Part shown: piece by piece, positions 15,373-24,370 of the stretch
Position numbering within the stretch: position 1 is the first letter of the stretch
How the letters are laid out: every line of letters starts with the position of its first letter
NCBI GenBank assembly: GCA_026389265.1
Contig: JAPLIE010000142.1
Coordinates: 1 to 35,920 of the forward strand
Direction: 5' to 3'
Source: Cyanobacteriota bacterium
GTDB taxonomy: Bacteria; Cyanobacteriota; Cyanobacteriia; PCC-6307; Cyanobiaceae
Length of the DNA stretch: 35,920 bases
Notes under the pieces: model-generated
Database searches by the model: none
What the model was told of the DNA's origin: nothing
Seen by the model: only the letters and a program-made list of their open reading frames with translations
Position numbers and translations under genes: made by a program

Positions 15373-16161
15373 CTAGCCGGCGAGTCGGCCATCGCGGAAG
15401 TGCACCACCCGGCGAGCTCGGTCGCCCACCTCCTGCTCGTGGGTCACCAGCAGGATCGTGATGCCCTGGCCGTTGAGGTCATCGAAGATGGCTAGCACCT
15501 CCTCGGTGGTGCGGGAGTCGAGGGCGCCGGTGGGTTCATCCGCCAGCAGCATCGCCGGCCGGTTGATGATCGCCCGCGCCACCGCCACCCGCTGCTGCTG
15601 GCCCCCTGAGAGCTGGTTGGGGCGGTTGTCGAGCCGATTGGCGAGGCCCACCCGCTCCAGGGCCTGCCGGGCCCGCTCGCGCCGCTCCTCGGTGGGCACC
15701 CCGGCGTAGATCATCGGCAGCATCACGTTCTCGAGGGCGCTGATCTGGGGCAGCAGGTGGAACTGCTGAAACACGAACCCCAGTTCCCGGTTGCGCAGGT
15801 CGGCCAGGGCGTCGTCATCGAGGCTTTCCACCGGTACCCCGTTGAGCCGATAGCTGCCGCTGCTGGGCCGGTCGAGGCAGCCCAGAATGTTCATCGCCGT
15901 GCTCTTTCCCGAGCCCGAAGTCCCCATCACCGCCAGGTAGTCGCCGCGCTCGACCGTGAGACAGAGGTCATCGAGGGCGCGCACCAAGGTGTCGCCGCTG
16001 CCGTAGAGCTTGCTGACATGCAGGAGTTCGGCCACCGGACCCTCCACCACGATCGGCTTGGCCTCGGAGCCGGACAGCTGCGTGGTGGTTGAGAGGAGGT
16101 CTGAGGACCTTCGAGGGGCGAACCAGCGCCGGGAAGCCGGTAGGGAATGGGGATGGGCCAT
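15373..16161 (-). CDS. ABC transporter ATP-binding protein, MacB/LolD-like
   Basis: The 262-residue product has every ABC ATPase motif: Walker A GTSGSGKST, Q-loop FVFQQFHLLPQ, signature LSGGQQQR, Walker B MLLADEPTGALD and H-loop VTHEQ. The LLPQISALENVMLPMIYAGV segment and ADEPTGALDS are typical of the MacB/LolD/DevA group that drives export of lipoproteins, peptides or glycolipids. The start at 16161 (MAHPHS) lies eight bases after the ndhB stop; an upstream in-frame ATG at 16275 would run into ndhB. No permease or membrane-fusion partner is encoded next to it, so the partner must be elsewhere or the protein is multi-purpose. It appears to be co-transcribed with ndhB. Confidence 0.88.
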   Translation of the reverse strand: MAHPHSLPASRRWFAPRRSSDLLSTTTQLSGSEAKPIVVEGPVAELLHVSKLYGSGDTLVRALDDLCLTVERGDYLAVMGTSGSGKSTAMNILGCLDRPSSGSYRLNGVPVESLDDDALADLRNRELGFVFQQFHLLPQISALENVMLPMIYAGVPTEERRERARQALERVGLANRLDNRPNQLSGGQQQRVAVARAIINRPAMLLADEPTGALDSRTTEEVLAIFDDLNGQGITILLVTHEQEVGDRARRVVHFRDGRLAG

Positions 16162-16168
16162 GGGGCGA

Positions 16169-17722
16169 TCAGCCCAGGGGCAAGGCCCCGGCCACCGCAA
16201 TCGCCTGCTGGAGGATCGGAGTACCCGCCACCGTGGAACTTGCCCACTCGAACAGAGGGCTGGAGAGGATGCCACCCACAGCCGTCACGAACACGCAACC
16301 CACCAGGGCGGCGCGTAGGGACTGCATACCGGACAGGTTCCAACTGATCTCGGGGTAGGCCTTCACCGCATCGGAGGCCTCCTGCGGCTCTTTTACCACC
16401 ATCATCTTGATCACCGAGATGTAGTAATAGATCGAAACCACGGAGGTGATCAGACCCACCACCACCAGTAGATACTGTTTGTCGGCCCAGCCGGCGAAGA
16501 AGAGATAGATCTTGGCGAAGAAACCGAGCATTGGCGGGATGCCGCCTAGGGAGAGCAGGCAGAGGCTGAGCCCCAGGGTGATCAGGGGATCCTTCTGGTA
16601 AAGGCCCGCGTAATCGGCGATCCGGTCACTGCCGGTGCGGAGCGAGAAGAGGATGATGCAGGCAAAGGCCCCCAGGTTCATGAACAGGTAGGCGGCCATG
16701 TACACAACCATCGAGGCGAAGCCATCCTCGGTTCCACACACCAGGCCGATCATCACGAAGCCGGCTTGCCCGATCGAGCTGTAGGCCAGCATCCGCTTCA
16801 TCGAGGTCTGGGCCAGGGCCACGATGTTGCCCAGCACCATGCTGAGCACCGCCAGCACGGTGAACAGGAATTTCCACTGAGCATCAAAGCTCTCAAAGCA
16901 GCCCACCAGCAGCCGCAGGGCCAGGGCGAAACCGGCTGCCTTGGATCCCACCGAAAGGAAGGCCACCACCGGCGTGGGCGATCCTTCGTAAACATCTGGT
17001 GTCCACTGGTGGAACGGCACGGCGGCGATCTTGAAGGCCACCGTGGCCAGCACGAACACCAGCGAGAGGGCGGTGATCGGTGAGGCGGCCGTCTTCAGGG
17101 CTACGGCGATCGCTTCCAGGCTGGTGCTGCCACCGCTCAATCCATAAAGCAGGGAAGCGCCGTAGAGAAACACCGCAGCCGCAGCCGATCCCACCAGCAG
17201 ATATTTAAGGGCCGCCTCGGAACTGCGGGCATCGCGCTTCATGTAGCCCGAGAGCAGGTAGCTCGAAACCGAAAGAGTTTCCAGGGAGATGAAGATGCTG
17301 ATTAGATCGGTGGAGCCGCACAGGAACATCGCGCCCAGCGTGGCGGCTAGCAGGATCGCGGCGTATTCCCCCACCGGCGTGCCGCTGCGCTCCACATAGC
17401 GCCAACTCAGCAGCAGGGTCACCAGGGTGGAGGCCGCCACCACGCTCCGAAACGCGATCGCCAAGTTGTCGGCCAGAAAGGAGCCCAGGAAGGAGGGTTC
17501 CAGAGGCCCGTTCCATTGCAGGGCGAGCAACACCAGGGCCGAGCCGAGTCCTCCGTAGCAGAGGGGGGGAACCCAGCGGGTCGCCGCCTTCTCACCGGCC
17601 AGATCCACCAGTAGGCAGGCGATCAGGGCGATCAGCACGGCCACTTCAGGAGCGATCGCGCCGGCGTTCAACTGGAGATTCAGGGTCCCCGTGCTGAGGC
17701 CCGAGGCGATCGTGTCGGTCAC
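16169..17722 (-). CDS. ndhB: NAD(P)H-quinone oxidoreductase (NDH-1) subunit NdhB
   Basis: NdhB is an antiporter-like, proton-pumping membrane subunit of the cyanobacterial NDH-1 complex, used in respiration, cyclic electron flow and CO2 uptake. The product is about 14 membrane helices long and matches the family closely: [92 protein letters not shown], and [19 protein letters not shown]. The frame is open upstream to a TTG at 17833, which would give 554 residues; family length (about 520) favours the GTG at 17722, leading shortly to [15 protein letters not shown]. No ribosome-binding site decides this, so the start is uncertain. It is divergent from topA. Confidence 0.93.
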   Translation of the reverse strand: MTDTIASGLSTGTLNLQLNAGAIAPEVAVLIALIACLLVDLAGEKAATRWVPPLCYGGLGSALVLLALQWNGPLEPSFLGSFLADNLAIAFRSVVAASTLVTLLLSWRYVERSGTPVGEYAAILLAATLGAMFLCGSTDLISIFISLETLSVSSYLLSGYMKRDARSSEAALKYLLVGSAAAAVFLYGASLLYGLSGGSTSLEAIAVALKTAASPITALSLVFVLATVAFKIAAVPFHQWTPDVYEGSPTPVVAFLSVGSKAAGFALALRLLVGCFESFDAQWKFLFTVLAVLSMVLGNIVALAQTSMKRMLAYSSIGQAGFVMIGLVCGTEDGFASMVVYMAAYLFMNLGAFACIILFSLRTGSDRIADYAGLYQKDPLITLGLSLCLLSLGGIPPMLGFFAKIYLFFAGWADKQYLLVVVGLITSVVSIYYYISVIKMMVVKEPQEASDAVKAYPEISWNLSGMQSLRAALVGCVFVTAVGGILSSPLFEWASSTVAGTPILQQAIAVAGALPLG

Positions 17723-17964
17723 GGCGGAGGACGCCGTCGTGAGGGCCAGCGGTACGAGGGCCAGCGGGTGGGGGCCACTCAGGAGGCCAGCGAGCGCACC
17801 TGGAACTGCCACGGTGATGGCCACTGGGTTCAAGGCATCCGGTGCTGCGGACTGTAGCGGCCGTTTCGGGAGGCGATGGCCCTTGCTTGTCTCGCTTTGC
17901 AGGCACCGGATTGGGCGCCCTGCCCGCCGATGCGATAAAGAGGGAAGCGGTTTCCTGCGTTTCT

Positions 17965-20727
17965 GTGGCGCACACCCTGGTCATTGTCGAGAGCCCAACC
18001 AAGGCCAAAACCATCCGGGGGTACCTGCCGAAGGACTTCCGAGTGGAGGCCTCCATGGGCCATGTCCGGGATCTGCCCAACAACGCCAGCGAGATCCCGG
18101 CGGCCCACAAGGGCGAGAAGTGGGCCAACCTCGGCGTGAACACCGCCAACGACTTCGAGCCCCTCTACGTGGTGCCGAAGGACAAGAAAAAGGTGGTCAA
18201 GGAGCTCAAGGACGCCCTCAAGGGCGCCGAGAGGCTGCTGCTGGCCACGGACGAAGACCGAGAGGGCGAAAGCATTAGCTGGCACCTCCTCCAGCTCCTC
18301 TCCCCCAAGGTGGAGGTCAAGCGGATGGTGTTCCACGAGATCACCAAGGAGGCGATCGGCCGGGCCCTGGAGAGCACCCGTGAGCTCGATATGGAGCTCG
18401 TGCATGCCCAGGAGACCCGCCGCATCCTCGACCGGCTGGTGGGCTACACCCTCTCGCCGCTGCTGTGGAAGAAGGTGGCCTGGGGCCTCTCGGCCGGCAG
18501 GGTGCAGTCGGTTGCGGTGCGGCTGCTGGTGCAGCGGGAGCGGGCGCGGCGGGCCTTCCGCAGCGGCAGCTATTGGGACCTCAAGGCCAGGCTCAGCCAT
18601 GGCGGCCTCCGCTTCGAGGCCAAGCTCAGCCAGGTGAAGGGCGAGCGGATCGCCGGCGGCGGCGATTTCGATGAGAGTACGGGCGCCCTCAAGGCCGGTA
18701 GCAAGGTGCGGCTGCTCGCCGAGGCCGAGGCCCGCGCCCTGGTGTCGGCGGTGGAGGCTGGCCCTTGGCGAGTCACCGCCGTGGAGGAGAAGCCCACCGT
18801 GCGCAAGCCGGTGCCCCCCTTCACCACCAGCACCCTGCAGCAAGAGGCGAACCGCAAGCTGCGGCTCTCGGCCCGGGAAACGATGCGCACCGCCCAGGCC
18901 CTCTATGAGCGGGGCTTCATCACCTACATGCGCACCGACTCGGTGCACCTCTCCGATCAGGCGATCAATGCGGCCCGCAACTGCGTGGCCGTCCGCTATG
19001 GAAAGGAGTTCCTCTCGCCGGCCCCTCGCCAGTTCACCACCAAGGCCCGCAACGCCCAGGAGGCCCACGAGGCGATCCGCCCGGCCGGGGAATCCTTCCG
19101 CACCCCTGCCGACTCCGGTCTCGACGGCCGTGACCTCTCCCTCTACGAGCTGATCTGGAAACGCACCGTGGCCAGTCAGATGGCCGATGCCAAGCTGACC
19201 ATGCTCGCGGTTGATTTGGAGGCCGCTGCCGGGAGCGCCGAGGGCCCGGCCAGCTTCCGCGCCAGCGGCAAGCGGATTGATTTCGCCGGCTTCTTCCGCG
19301 CCTACGTGGAGGGCAGCGACGACCCCGATGCCGCTCTGGAGGGACAGGAGGTCCTGCTGCCGGCCCTGAAGGTGGGTGATGCCCCCGCCGGCGAGGCGGT
19401 GGAGGCCCTCGGTCACCAGACCCAGCCCCCCGCCCGCTATAGCGAGGCCGCCCTGGTCAAGATGCTCGAGAAGGAGGGCATCGGCCGCCCCTCCACCTAC
19501 GCCTCGATCATCGGCACGATCGTGGACCGCGGGTACGCCACGCTCCAGAACAATTCCCTCACCCCAAGCTTCACCGCCTTTGCGGTGACCGCCCTGCTGG
19601 AGGAACATTTTCCGGATCTGGTGGATACCAGCTTCACCGCCCGGATGGAGAGCAGCCTCGATGAGATTTCCACCGGCAAGGTGGAGTGGCTGCCCTACCT
19701 GGAGGGCTTCTACAAGGGCGAGAAGGGGCTCGAAACCCAGGTGTTGCAGCGTGAGGGCGACATCGACCCCGGTGTCTCCCGCACCGTGGAACTGGAGGGC
19801 CTGCCCTGCGTGGTGCGGATCGGCCGCTTCGGGGCCTATCTGGAGAAGAAGCGGGTGGCCGACGATGGCAGCGAGGAGCTGCTCAAGGCCACCTTGCCGG
19901 TGGAGATCACCCCGGCCGACCTCGATGCGGAGCGGGCCGAGCTGATCCTTAAGCAGAAGGCTAATGGCCCCGAATCCATCGGGGTGGATCCCGAGACCGG
20001 CGAATCGGTCTACCTACTGTTCGGCCAGTACGGCCCCTATCTCCAGCTCGGCCAGGCGAGTGAGGCCACCCCCAAACCCAAGCGGGCTTCCCTACCGAAG
20101 GGCAGCAAACCCGACGAGATGACTCTGGAGGATGCCCTTGGCCTCCTGCGGCTTCCCCGCCATTTGGGCGAGCATCCCGGGGGCGGCAAGGTGCAGGCCG
20201 GCCTCGGCCGCTTCGGGCCCTATGTGGTGCACGACAAGGGCAAGGGCGAGAAGGATTACCGCTCCCTCAAGGGCGACGACGACGTGCTGGCGATCGGCCT
20301 CAGCCGGGCCCTCGAATTGTTGGCCGAACCCAAGCGGGGCCGCGGCGGCCGCACCGCCCTCAAGGACCTCGGCACACCGGAAGGGGCCGAGGAGGCGGTC
20401 CAGCTGTTCAATGGGCCCTACGGGCTTTACGTGAAGCAGGGCAAGGTCAATGCCTCCCTGCCCGAGGGCACCACGGCCGACACCATCACGCTGGAACAGG
20501 CGGTCGAGCTGCTGGCCGCTAAGGCCTCCAGCGGCAAGGGTTCCAGCCGGGCCCGCCCCACAAAGGCCACAGCCCCCAAGGCCTCTGCTGCCAAGTCCCC
20601 TAAACCCGCCAGCAAGGCCAGCGGCAGCACGAAACCGGCCAAGCCGGCGACCAAGCCCCCGGTCACCACCAAGACCGGCCGGCTCCGGGCCAGTGCCGTG
20701 AGGGTCATCAAGCCGGCCAGCAGCTGA
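17965..20727 (+). CDS. topA: DNA topoisomerase I (type IA)
   Basis: It relaxes negatively supercoiled DNA through a transient 5'-phosphotyrosine bond. The 920-residue product starts [13 protein letters not shown] (TOPRIM glutamate), continues with the acidic TOPRIM motif [19 protein letters not shown], and has the active-site segment [14 protein letters not shown] with catalytic Y321. The topoisomerase domain ends around residue 620. The C-terminal part has cyanobacterial-type repeats ([46 protein letters not shown]) instead of four-cysteine zinc fingers, then a lysine/alanine/proline-rich tail. GTG 17965 is chosen because the family begins at this point, though the frame opens at 17842. The next gene starts inside the stop codon (TGATG). 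Confidence 0.95.
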   Translation: MAHTLVIVESPTKAKTIRGYLPKDFRVEASMGHVRDLPNNASEIPAAHKGEKWANLGVNTANDFEPLYVVPKDKKKVVKELKDALKGAERLLLATDEDREGESISWHLLQLLSPKVEVKRMVFHEITKEAIGRALESTRELDMELVHAQETRRILDRLVGYTLSPLLWKKVAWGLSAGRVQSVAVRLLVQRERARRAFRSGSYWDLKARLSHGGLRFEAKLSQVKGERIAGGGDFDESTGALKAGSKVRLLAEAEARALVSAVEAGPWRVTAVEEKPTVRKPVPPFTTSTLQQEANRKLRLSARETMRTAQALYERGFITYMRTDSVHLSDQAINAARNCVAVRYGKEFLSPAPRQFTTKARNAQEAHEAIRPAGESFRTPADSGLDGRDLSLYELIWKRTVASQMADAKLTMLAVDLEAAAGSAEGPASFRASGKRIDFAGFFRAYVEGSDDPDAALEGQEVLLPALKVGDAPAGEAVEALGHQTQPPARYSEAALVKMLEKEGIGRPSTYASIIGTIVDRGYATLQNNSLTPSFTAFAVTALLEEHFPDLVDTSFTARMESSLDEISTGKVEWLPYLEGFYKGEKGLETQVLQREGDIDPGVSRTVELEGLPCVVRIGRFGAYLEKKRVADDGSEELLKATLPVEITPADLDAERAELILKQKANGPESIGVDPETGESVYLLFGQYGPYLQLGQASEATPKPKRASLPKGSKPDEMTLEDALGLLRLPRHLGEHPGGGKVQAGLGRFGPYVVHDKGKGEKDYRSLKGDDDVLAIGLSRALELLAEPKRGRGGRTALKDLGTPEGAEEAVQLFNGPYGLYVKQGKVNASLPEGTTADTITLEQAVELLAAKASSGKGSSRARPTKATAPKASAAKSPKPASKASGSTKPAKPATKPPVTTKTGRLRASAVRVIKPASS

Positions 20728-21383
20728 TGGCCCCCGCCACCTTCCCACCTCAACGTTCCAGCCCGCCAGCCTTGCCAAGGGTCCTGTTGGCACTGTTGCC
20801 ACTGCTGCTGGGGGGGTGCAGTGGCACCCCTTTTGGTGAGGCCCTCTCCCGCAGTTTTTCCGCCCCCTCCGCAACTCCCGCCGCAACCGCCCCCCTTTCC
20901 CTTGGCGACGCCCAGACCATCCGGCAAAGCGAAGCTCTATCCAATCCCGGCGCCCCTTCGGCAGGCCCAGCCGGAACCGCCGGCGCGCAGTCAGCACCGG
21001 TGGCTGTCGCAGGGGCCGGCCCGATCGCTGCACCGGCTGGTGCCGGAGCTACGGCAAAATCCTCAGCCATTGCGAAGCCCGGCGGTTCGAGCACATCCGG
21101 CGCCGGTCCTGCCGTGCCTGCTGCCGGAGCTAGCCCTGCTGTGGCCCAGCGTCCCGCCGCCCGGGCACCGGCCAATCCGGCTCCCTACCGGGTCACGATC
21201 CGCTTGCCCCAGGCAGATCCCTCCGCGCCGGCCGAGGTGGTCACCGAGGCCCTGCGGGCCGCCGGGGTGCCCTTTGAGGTGGAGACGATCGAAAGGATGG
21301 GCGGTGGAACCACCACAGCCCCAGCGGTGGCGCCGGTGGTTCCCGCCGTTCCCCAGGTGCGTCCCGCTCCGTCCCCCCGCTGA
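20727..21383 (+). CDS. Predicted lipoprotein, alanine/proline-rich
   Basis: The ATG overlaps the topA TGA (TGATG), so translation is probably coupled. The 218-residue product has a basic-to-hydrophobic leader ending in LLPLLLGGCSG, a lipobox with C30-32 as the predicted lipidated cysteine, so it is probably anchored in the membrane facing the periplasm. The central part is low-complexity (A, P, G, S, T). The only globular-looking piece is about residues 150-185, PYRVTIRLPQADPSAPAEVVTEALRA, followed by GVPFEVETIERM and another proline-rich tail. I do not recognise a family. It sits in the same transcription direction as the DUF2232 and cobT genes. Confidence 0.7.
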   Translation: MAPATFPPQRSSPPALPRVLLALLPLLLGGCSGTPFGEALSRSFSAPSATPAATAPLSLGDAQTIRQSEALSNPGAPSAGPAGTAGAQSAPVAVAGAGPIAAPAGAGATAKSSAIAKPGGSSTSGAGPAVPAAGASPAVAQRPAARAPANPAPYRVTIRLPQADPSAPAEVVTEALRAAGVPFEVETIERMGGGTTTAPAVAPVVPAVPQVRPAPSPR

Positions 21384-21398
21384 GGCCCCAGTCCCTCA

Positions 21399-22055
21399 AT
21401 GTCCCTCCCCCCCCAGCGGCAGCTCAGCCACCGTCAGGCTCGGCAGCTGATGGACACCGCCTATCTGGCCGCCGCTACCGCCCTGCTGTGGGTGGCGCTC
21501 TACTACCTGCCGGTGGGGAGCCCCCTGTTCCGTCTGGCCCTGCCCCTGCCCCTGGCCCTTTTGCAGCTGCGCCACGGGTGGCGATGTGCCCTCGAGGGGG
21601 TGGCGGTGCTCGGCCTGCTGGTGGTGGCCTTGATGGGGCCGATCCGCGGCCCGCTGGTGCTCTTTCCCTATGGCTTTCTCGCCCTGTGGCTGGGTTGGAG
21701 CTGGCGGCGGCGGCTGAGCTGGTGGATCAGCATGGCAGTGGCGGGGCTGATCGGCAGCCTGGGCTTTTTGGTGCGGCTTGCCGTGCTCTCGGTGCTGGTG
21801 GGGGAGAACCTCTGGGTGCTGATCACCACCGCCGCCGCCGGCCTGCTGGAGCGTCTGCTTGGCCAGGTGGGGCTCGGCGCTGGCATCGACCTCGCCCAGG
21901 TCCAGGTCACCGCCCTGGCGCTGGTGCTGATTCAGAACCTCCTGATGGCCCTCTGCCTGCATGCGGTGGCTTATTGGATCTTCCCCCGGCTCCAGGCTCC
22001 AATCGGCGAACCGCCGGAGGCTCTGAAGGCCTTGGTGGCCCTCGATCCTCTGTGA
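21399..22055 (+). CDS. DUF2232-family integral membrane protein
   Basis: The 218-residue product has about six to seven hydrophobic helices with basic loops (LRHGWR, WRRRLSWW) and a helix containing LVLIQNLLMALCLHAVAYWIFPRL near the C-terminus; this agrees with the DUF2232 membrane family known across cyanobacteria. Family function is unknown; as I recall, its fold resembles the small membrane subunits of vitamin-uptake (ECF-type) transporters, which I cannot check here. It begins 16 bases after the lipoprotein gene, and its TGA overlaps the GTG of cobT (GTGA), so DUF2232 and CobT are made together. See the related finding for a possible role. Confidence 0.7.
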   Translation: MSLPPQRQLSHRQARQLMDTAYLAAATALLWVALYYLPVGSPLFRLALPLPLALLQLRHGWRCALEGVAVLGLLVVALMGPIRGPLVLFPYGFLALWLGWSWRRRLSWWISMAVAGLIGSLGFLVRLAVLSVLVGENLWVLITTAAAGLLERLLGQVGLGAGIDLAQVQVTALALVLIQNLLMALCLHAVAYWIFPRLQAPIGEPPEALKALVALDPL

Positions 22056-23302
22056 GCGCTCTCCCCCGGTTGCTGCTCGGAGCGCCGGAGACGGCCGAAT
22101 CCTGGTGCCGTTCCTGGCGGGCGAGCCTTCCCGCCTGCCGCGTGCTGGTGCTGCTCGCTGCCACCGATACGGCGGCGGTGCCTGGTATCTCCGCCGCTGG
22201 CACCAGTCCCGAATCCCGGCGCGTCACAGCCGCCGCCGATGCTGAGTTGCTGGTTCTGGGGCCCACGGTGGCCCTGCCCCACGCCCTTCCTTCACTGCCA
22301 GCCGGGGTTTCACCGGCCCTGATCTCCCAGGTGGTTCTCCAGGGTCTGGGTCTCCATCCCCTCGTCATTGACCTGGGCTGCGCGGTGGCGCCCGCGGTGC
22401 CCCACCTGCGCCTTCCGCCTCCGGCCGGTGCCGGTCCGGCCCGATGCCTGAGCACCGGATCCGCCATGGACCGCCCCCGGGTGGAGGCCCTGCTGGAGCA
22501 GGGCCGGCGCTGGGGGCTGGCCGCGGCGCGCTCCGCCCCGTTCGGTGGCCCCCCCCTCCCTCTAGTGCTGGCGGAATGCGTTCCAGGTGGCACCACCACG
22601 GCCCAGGCGCTGCTCACGGGACTCGGCATCGACTCGGGTGGCATCGTGAGCGGCAGCCTCCACCGCCCGGCCCATGCCCTCAAGGCGGATCTGGTGGCGC
22701 GGGGCCTGGCGGCGGCGGCCGCCCGCACCCCGCTCCCTGCCGCGGCCCGGCGGATGCCGCCCGACCCGGTGGCGGTGCTGGCCGCCCTGGGTGATCCGAT
22801 GCAGGCCCTGGCGGCCGGCCTGCTGCTCGCTGCCGCCGAAACGGGCCAGTCCGTGCTTCTGGCCGGCGGCAGTCAGATGGCGGCGGTGCTCGCCCTGGCC
22901 CTGGCGCTGCTCACCCCGGAACTTCGACCCCGGCTGGCGGCTCTGGCGGCCATCGGCACGACGGCCTGGGTGGCCTTCGAGTCGGACAGCGATCTCGCCC
23001 TGCTGCTGCGTCGGGTCGGCCGTCACTGGGGGATCGATCATCCCCTCGCCTTCGCCGCTTCCCTCCGCTTTCGGGGGGCCCTCCACCCCGCCCTGCTGGA
23101 TTACGAACGGGGCTACGTGAAGGAGGGGGTGGGGGCCGGGGGCCTGGCGATCCTCTGGGAGCTGGCCGGTCGCTCTCCCGAGCACCTTGCCCGGGCCTGT
23201 GATGTGGCCTGCCATGAGCTATTGGGTCCGCCCTGGGCACCGCCTGCCTGCCCCCTGGTCGCTCCTGGGAGCGGCGACCCCTTACGGTCCAGCGATGGCT
23301 GA
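22052..23302 (+). CDS. cobT: CobT-family (TIGR00303/UPF0284) phosphoribosyltransferase
   Basis: CobT activates the lower ligand of cobamides: nicotinate mononucleotide plus a base gives the alpha-ribotide. The 416-residue product is the cyanobacterial/archaeal TIGR00303 type rather than classical CobT: LLLGAPETAES, LLVLGPTVALPHALPSLPAG, LVIDLGCAV, VLAECVPGGTTTAQALLTGLGID (the conserved glycine/threonine loop), LGDPMQALAAGLLLAA and TAWVAFESDSDLALL. The start is a GTG overlapping the DUF2232 stop; the open frame further upstream (to 21488) lies inside DUF2232 and is rejected. Most cyanobacteria make pseudocobalamin with an adenine lower ligand, so the substrate may be adenine. The stop overlaps the next gene by eight bases. 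Confidence 0.85.
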   Translation: MSALPRLLLGAPETAESWCRSWRASLPACRVLVLLAATDTAAVPGISAAGTSPESRRVTAAADAELLVLGPTVALPHALPSLPAGVSPALISQVVLQGLGLHPLVIDLGCAVAPAVPHLRLPPPAGAGPARCLSTGSAMDRPRVEALLEQGRRWGLAAARSAPFGGPPLPLVLAECVPGGTTTAQALLTGLGIDSGGIVSGSLHRPAHALKADLVARGLAAAAARTPLPAAARRMPPDPVAVLAALGDPMQALAAGLLLAAAETGQSVLLAGGSQMAAVLALALALLTPELRPRLAALAAIGTTAWVAFESDSDLALLLRRVGRHWGIDHPLAFAASLRFRGALHPALLDYERGYVKEGVGAGGLAILWELAGRSPEHLARACDVACHELLGPPWAPPACPLVAPGSGDPLRSSDG

Positions 23303-24314
23303 TCGTCTCTGGTCGCGCCGTCGCGTGATCCGCACCGGCGCCGGTGGCTCCCTCGCCCTGGCGAGCTGGGGTCTCACGGGGTGTGCGGCCACCACCCCGC
23401 CCCGGCTGCTGGCCAGCCTGGGCGATCTGCCTGCCGCCTGGATCGCCCGTCTGCCCCGCACCTGGCAGTCCCAGTTGCTGGAGGGCCCCGATCAGGTGCG
23501 TACCGCCGTGCTGGCCTCCGGCCCGCGCCGGCCGGCTCTGGCGCAGCTCAGCGATGGCTGGGCGGCGACCCTGCCCCGAGCCGAGCTCCAGCCGATCGGC
23601 ACCCCGGCCCTTCTGGCCCGGCTCGACCCGGCTGCCGCCCAGCTGGCCCGCCTCTTCGCCGCCGATCCGGCGCCGCAGCTGGCCTTCCCCTGGGCCCTCA
23701 ACCCCTGGGTTCTGGTGCTGCGCAACCGACCCGACCTGGTCCGGCGCCGTGCCGAGGGCTGGGAGCTGCTGCTCGATCCCAGCCTGGCCGGGGCGGTGGT
23801 GCTCCCCTCCTCGCCGCGGGTGGTTCTCGATCTGGTGGATGGGGATGCTGAGCGCCTGCGGCGCCTTCGCCTCCAGGCCGTGGCCTTCGACGACCACGAT
23901 GGGCTGAGTCTTTTGCTGAATGGCCAGGCCGAGGCCGCCGTGGTCCCTCGCCAGCGGGTCGTGTCGCTGCTGCGTCGCGATCCCCGCCTCGCCGTGGTGC
24001 TGCCCGATCAGGGGGGCCCCCTGGGCTGGAACCTTCTGGTCAGTCCGGCGGGGGCGCCGGCCGCGCCGATCGACTGGCTGGCGGAAGCGTTGCAGCCCCC
24101 TCTTTTGCCCCGCCTTCTTGCTGCTGGATGGGTGCCCCCCCTCCCAGCCGCCGAACTGGAGAAAGCTGTGGCGCCATTCCCTCCGGAGCTGCGGCAGCTC
24201 CTCCATCCCCCCGCTCCCGTGCTGGTCCGTTGGCGCAGCCTGCCGCCGCTGCCGCCGGCGGAGCGACTTCGTTTACAGGCCCTCTGGGATGAGGCAGCCC
24301 CCGATCGGTCCTGA
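23295..24314 (+). CDS. Tat-type lipoprotein, periplasmic substrate-binding-like
   Basis: The 339-residue product starts MADRLWSRRRVIRTGAGG, a twin-arginine-like motif (SRRRVI), then a hydrophobic core and a lipobox LTGC, suggesting an exported lipoprotein, probably Tat-dependent. The mature part resembles the spermidine/putrescine (PotD-like) or other type 2 periplasmic binding fold: QLAFPWALNPWVLVLRN, GWELLLDPSLAGAVVLPSSPR, LLNGQAEAAVVPRQRV and GWNLLVSPAG. No ATPase or permease is adjacent. It overlaps the end of cobT by eight bases, which ties it to that transcription unit. The substrate is unknown. Confidence 0.72.
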   Translation: MADRLWSRRRVIRTGAGGSLALASWGLTGCAATTPPRLLASLGDLPAAWIARLPRTWQSQLLEGPDQVRTAVLASGPRRPALAQLSDGWAATLPRAELQPIGTPALLARLDPAAAQLARLFAADPAPQLAFPWALNPWVLVLRNRPDLVRRRAEGWELLLDPSLAGAVVLPSSPRVVLDLVDGDAERLRRLRLQAVAFDDHDGLSLLLNGQAEAAVVPRQRVVSLLRRDPRLAVVLPDQGGPLGWNLLVSPAGAPAAPIDWLAEALQPPLLPRLLAAGWVPPLPAAELEKAVAPFPPELRQLLHPPAPVLVRWRSLPPLPPAERLRLQALWDEAAPDRS

Positions 24315-24370
24315 CCTCCGCCTCACTCCTTGGAGGTCTCCGGTTCTTCATCGCGACGAGCGATGGCCGC

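Noticed and set aside
17830-19608. 592-residue reverse-strand open frame opposite topA
   Set aside because: It is rich in G, H, L and A with no domain and lies fully opposite a clear topoisomerase gene; it is a shadow of GC-rich codon usage.
22911-24206. 431-residue reverse-strand open frame opposite cobT and the binding protein
   Set aside because: Low-complexity R/G/P/Q composition and no family; both forward genes are supported by motifs and overlaps.
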